Below, piece by piece: positions 59,201 through 64,000 of a stretch of 64,000 nt of DNA. The DNA lies in NCBI GenBank assembly GCA_019095985.1, contig CM032664.1, positions 28,346,871 to 28,410,870 of the forward strand, read 5' to 3'. Source of the DNA: Streblospio benedicti. Its lineage: Eukaryota; Annelida; Polychaeta; Spionida; Spionidae. The translations under genes and the position numbers were made by a program. Each line of letters starts with the position of its first letter. Position 1 is the first letter of the stretch. The notes below the pieces were generated by a model. That model made no database searches. It saw only the letters and a list, made by a program, of their open reading frames with translations, and was not told where the DNA came from.

Positions 59201-62200
59201 ACACACCCACACAATTATGTTACATTATTATTACACTATTATTATTCATAAATAATTTGCTAACAAGGACACGCATACGCCGATTCCTTAGTTGATAGCA
59301 TCCTTTCATTTATTTGTAAAATTAGTATCCAAAGTAGCAACATTTGCAAGTGGGTTCTAAAGGTTATAGCAGAAAAGGACAAAAGTGGGAGTAAAATGGC
59401 TAATGACAGGAAGTGCTTTACGACACTTGCTTACTAACTTCTCTTTTCTACAGAGTACATTACTGAATGGGAACCCATTTTGGCAGGATTCATTAGCATC
59501 GACGTATGTGTACCACATAATTTATTTCAATTTCAAATGAGTGTCGACTAATGATTTGTGAACAGTGACAAAACAATTTACTCTACTGTCACTTAGTCCC
59601 ACTGTCATTTACATTCTAAATGGCATGACAAAGAATGAGTGAGAGGAATTGTGTCAACTAGTTTCTATTCACGCGTATTTAAAAATTAAGCACGTGCGTT
59701 TCGTATATATCTGTTTCAATGTCTTTGATCTACCAAAATCTAAAGCAGTAATCTGTTTTTGACAGCATGGCTTTAAGTTTGAACCACAGGCATTTAATTA
59801 CCATGGTATCTAAAATCTATGTTTGATCTCTTTGCAGTTATAAAACACGATAGAAAGATAGTTTTGTCAGCACCTGTGAAGCAGTTAAAATTTGTATACG
59901 TCCACTTCGATATCACTGATCTTATGACAGGGTATCAAAAAGATTAATTTGTATGTATATCACTTATCTGTACATACGATGTGTAAAAATGGCTTTCGTG
60001 GGTGGATAATATGTATTTTTACACATTTTCAGCATTGGAAGATGGAGCATACCTTATAATTGAATGATGCAGACATTATACACTTACACTTATAAGTGAC
60101 GTGTCTGATTGCTGGTCATCGTCCCACACCCGCCAAAATCAGTGCATGCAAACTATATCTTTGAGTAATTGAATTACGAGACCCACTGCTTGACACCACA
60201 TAACAACAATCAACTGGGCATATATTATCACTGATCATAGTCATATTGTCACCAGCAGTAAAGAAATGGTTATCTTGATACTTCAGATGTCCCAATATAA
60301 GGACGCTGATAGTGAGATTTTAATGTGTGTTCTGAATAATTGAACTATTTAGCACTCTCCAGTAATGAAACATGATGCAAACAAGATAGTTTTGCCACTA
60401 TCCATAGTTCGCCAAAACAAGCTTATACATCATAATTCCACAGGGTGCAAAGGTAATGCAAATGTTCCATCATACCATCAATATCAGACTCCGTTTATTT
60501 AACGAGATCCTTGCGTGATGGTTGATATTAGTCTGCAAGAATTGAGTGTCATTACCAATTATGAAGTGTTCATTCCATGATTCGTTTAGCAGCTTTCTGC
60601 AAGCAATGTTAAATCCATATAATCTTGTTAGTGAGGCTACCTACCTGTGCTTCTCACTCGTCGCATTTAGAAGTCGAAATGATTGTAAAATGGTAGCAAT
60701 GGACAGATTTCTGCCTTCCAGAAGAATTAGACCATTTAACACTTTCCTGTTTAAAAAGTGTTAATAGGAACAGCAGACCATGGTATATGTTAAAATGCAA
60801 ATATGTGAGGGTTTATGGCATTTTTCCTATGCTAGTCCACCTTTACAATAGTTATCATGCCAGGTCATTGGTCCAGAATTTCTATTTTTTCCTGAAACCC
60901 CTTGGAGGATATTCTTTTCTCTGTAACAACTAATATTTCAATACAACACAATGTGTCTTGATTCACATTGTCGATCACTTCCTGTGCAAATAACCTGTAC
61001 CTATTTGATGTGGAATTATGTTGGAGCATTGTGGAGATAATTGCAAATCTGAGATAAATTAGTCATGCCACCTTTTTGCTAGTTATAGAAGGGCACATTA
61101 TGACTATTATTTATAATATAGAAAATACATATATTTTTCAAAACATTTGAAGTAGTGTTTTCTTTTGATGTAGATCTTCAGACTTTATTTTATGGTGTTT
61201 CTACTTAACATGGCTGTATGCATCGCACGACTTTCAGAGGAATTGTACCTGAGTAAACTCAGTTCGGTTGGTTGCTCAAAAAGCGACATCAGCATTGTGC
61301 ATGTAATGTAAAAGCTAGATAACATGTTTTTGTTTATTTGCTTGCTGGTTTGATGCTTTTTATGCTATTTTTACGTCTCTACTTATACAAGGACAATTAC
61401 AAGGTCATTACTTCAAGGCCACAAAGAATACCACCATGTCAGCAAAACTGATATATAATGCAGATTTCAAGACCTGAACAAAGTATAGCTAGACATGGCA
61501 TTATAAAGTGTGGTGTATTCAGACAGTAGGGTCGGGGGTTGTAGGCCAAGTTTTGGGGAAATTCCTTAACATCACCCTTGGAAACATAGATAATAAATTC
61601 TATGGGTAGCTCCATTTTTATATAAAATACATGGAATAATCCCGGTCTTTTGTATTCTATGTATAGCTGCATATGCAAGCTATGATATATGAAGATACAC
61701 TACCGTTAGAGGTGCATACTTTCCTTCATGTTTAATTAGACTGAAAGCTATCAATATATGTTTTTAAATATTGATTTTGAAGAAAGATTTACTATGTTGA
61801 TTATGTGGTATTTATAGTCATGCATATATAATATATAGTTAAACACATGTTTTTTGCTTGATATCATATTGATATATTCTAAATGAAAAAAGAAACCATC
61901 CCATATTTGTAAACAAGTTAATGATAATTTGGTGATATTGTTCAACTGTTGCTGAAACTTAGCAATTTTGCTTTTAAAAATAAGGTTAGTGTAATACTTC
62001 TGCCAATATTTGATTAATCATATAATTCATATTATCTTACATTTAATAATTTAAATTACCAATAAAACCACTATACTTTATAGCATTTCACACCGAGAAA
62101 ATATGAGAAAATAAAATGAACCCAGCATAAGGTTATGATGGCACAACCTACATGTATATACACAAACTGTGGCGTGAGCAACAAAGATGTGGCAAGTGGC

Positions 62201-63235
62201 TATATCTAATAGTAGCTTGACTATACGTAGCTTTAACGAGGTAATAATGATGGACATAATGATGTATTCAAGAAATGTCAATAAATCGCCGCCAATTTGA
62301 CATATTCGTATCCTGGACAATTGCTTCTACATCTAGCAGATTCGTGTTACAGCATAATTTGGTGTTGTTCATTTACAATATGCATCATGAAAAATGTTAA
62401 ACTTGATGGCAATTTCCCAGGAATTCCCTAAAACGTATTCGTGAATATTGATCTTCTATGAATTACTAGACATTAATGGGTAGAACTCAAATGTCATTTG
62501 AATGAATATCAGATCTACGGTACAGGCTAGTAGCCATTTTTTTCCTGGCTGGCTGGCATTTGAAAGCGATAAAGATGTATATCTGTAGCAGGAAAAGCGT
62601 GAATGTGCATATGTATATGGTATTGATTATTTCTGTTAATTGGTACAAGAAAATTCATGCATATATTTTGGGTTATACAGTCCAATTTTGAGTTTTTATG
62701 ACAGTTGGATGTCTAAAACATATTCAATTAATTGATGATCTGAAATTTACATTTGTATACCACAGAAACAAGAATTGAAAGTCTATAAAGTTAAAGACGC
62801 ATAAATATTGGTCGATAGATATAGTAGTGATCGGTTAGAATCTAAATTTGTAGCCCACACAGCACTGAAATTCTTGTTGACTCAAACTAAAGTAAATATG
62901 ATTATATTAAGTGTGAGTTTATAGGGGAATGATTTGAATGTAATATTCTACGTGTACATGTATCAAACACATTAGAAATCGGCTGAGTATCAAACTAGAA
63001 GATAACACAATGTACAATAATGGCAAATGTATGACTTTTGGTGTCCATTATCCATTATGACTGTGACACAAATTCGTTGACACCTTTGTCACCCTATAAT
63101 GACTTTCGCAAGTCCCTGGAGGGAATACAACACATTTCAATCGTAGGCCACATTACAATTAATGAATCAAATTAGCGTTTAATACTAATCACATCTGCAC
63201 TTTTTAAACATGTTAAACATGACCGTGTACAGCCA
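53210..63235. other. No gene seen
   Basis: Ten kilobases of AT-rich DNA with an A tract at 54029-54048, a strongly purine-rich tract at 56695-56865, and the Ig-like open frame at 54491 noted separately. The remaining open frames look random. Confidence 0.6.
54491..54697 (+). other. Open frame with Ig-like motif followed by hydrophobic stretch
   Basis: Contains SVTCEATNVTTTIIVFSG and then LPLLTTACVLLVYTTHA, a membrane-like run. The CEATNVTTTI string is repeated, in frame, at 51250-51279. VTCEATN looks like the F-strand of an immunoglobulin domain. It may be an exon relic. There is no domain start and no confirmed splice sites. Confidence 0.25.
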
Positions 63236-63238
63236 GTA

Positions 63239-63385
63239 AGGGATGAGTTTACTCAACAAACTCCAGACCCAAGTATTACCCAAGCTTACAGCCTTCTAAT
63301 AATTAGTCCAACGTGATAGCCACTAGGACACGGGTGTACTGATACAAGTGTAGCACTCTCACTCTTAACGTGCTCATGGTAAGGT
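63239..63385 (-). repeat. Probable old tRNA-derived SINE copy
   Basis: On the minus strand, CCTAGTGGCTATCACGTTGG, then AGAAGGCTGTAAGCTTGGGT, and later TTGTTGAGTAAACTCATCCC. These follow the order A-box, B-box region, body as in the SINE at 27747, with heavy divergence. Confidence 0.4.
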
Positions 63386-64000
63386 GCCATCTCTCTCCAC
63401 CTTAAAATGGATCTCCATTCATAATGTTATCTTTGGTGCACTTGGCATGAAATCATATTGCATAAAGGCGTGAATCGTGCCCAAAGAATGCGAATATTTG
63501 CCTAGGCCAATTTTATTGGTGCCCTCTAAGCTCTTCCATACAGCACTTTTCCACTCCAATTTAATGCTTATTCAATTTGGGAGAGCTTCTGTGATGAACA
63601 AGCTTTACGGTGCATTCACCGAGAGTTGCAGAAGACATTTATGATTCGCAATGTATTATGCTAGATCTTAACCTGTCGTCAATCAACATTTTCACCACTC
63701 CTAGACGTAATGTCAATATTCTTCATCTGCAAATTGTATTGATGATTCCACTTGACTTTCTCGTTTTTCTTTATTTCCCTTTTTTTGGATTGGGTGGGGT
63801 TAGGGTGCTAACTAGCACAGAAGAGTTATCAGTTGTTTATCATTTATTTGGTGGGTGTGTATATAATGACATATATGGGTACATACGATAACCTCCATCA
63901 AGATACCTCCTTTAAAATAATACCATTTGTTCACACCTTCACGGTTTGCCCCAAACTGTTACAGATCAAGTTACAGATGCGTTAACCGATAAAAGAAATC

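Noticed and set aside
1-64000. CRISPR array, operon or prokaryotic defence system
   Set aside because: The sequence is clearly eukaryotic (spliced exons, SINEs), and no regularly spaced identical repeats with unique spacers were seen.

Overview
This window is AT-rich invertebrate nuclear DNA. Small exons have GT-AG introns, and the noncoding DNA is full of short DNA transposons, tRNA-derived SINE pieces and the palindrome TACATGTA. I cannot place the species. The gene content and repeat style suggest a marine invertebrate, either a non-vertebrate deuterostome or a lophotrochozoan.

The left 26.4 kb (minus strand) holds the middle of one large gene, a natriuretic-peptide-receptor-type membrane guanylyl cyclase (NPR1/NPR2-like). 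I resolved 13 consecutive exons, from 26402 down to 316. Their phases all join, giving 1,560 nt or 520 codons. In order they encode the second half of the extracellular ligand-binding domain, the juxtamembrane cysteine pair, one transmembrane helix, and most of the kinase-homology pseudokinase domain. The rest of the pseudokinase, the dimerisation helix and the cyclase domain must lie left of base 1. The signal peptide and first half of the ligand-binding domain lie right of 26402; I could not find them, so they are in undetected exons or outside the window.

A complete, uninterrupted beta-1,3-galactosyltransferase-like gene (17666-18823, minus, 385 aa) sits in the 3.5-kb intron between the last ectodomain exon and the transmembrane exon, on the same strand as the host gene. 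These are the only two genes I can support.

The introns, especially 8.6-14.6 kb, carry many small mobile elements. They include a 1.4-kb element with 16-bp terminal inverted repeats and a perfect 9-bp target duplication (Mutator-like), inserted into an older repeat that has a second copy at 48.5-50.5 kb. They also include two tiny hAT-type MITEs (61 and 81 bp) with perfect 8-bp target duplications, a 1-kb PIF/Harbinger-like element with TAA duplications, several TIR MITEs, and a family with long inverted repeats around a tRNA-like core.

The right 37.6 kb (26.4-64 kb) has no convincing host exon. It is probably a long 5' intron and/or intergenic DNA. It holds SINE copies, MITEs, a probable hAT transposase relic (47.3-48.4 kb), a 335-bp direct repeat pair (46.6 and 49.7 kb), and a few unexplained open segments (34.0-34.3, 50.8-51.1, 51.24 and 54.57 kb). 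I found no ribosomal RNA, CRISPR array, operon or prokaryotic feature, and no clear new biological system.
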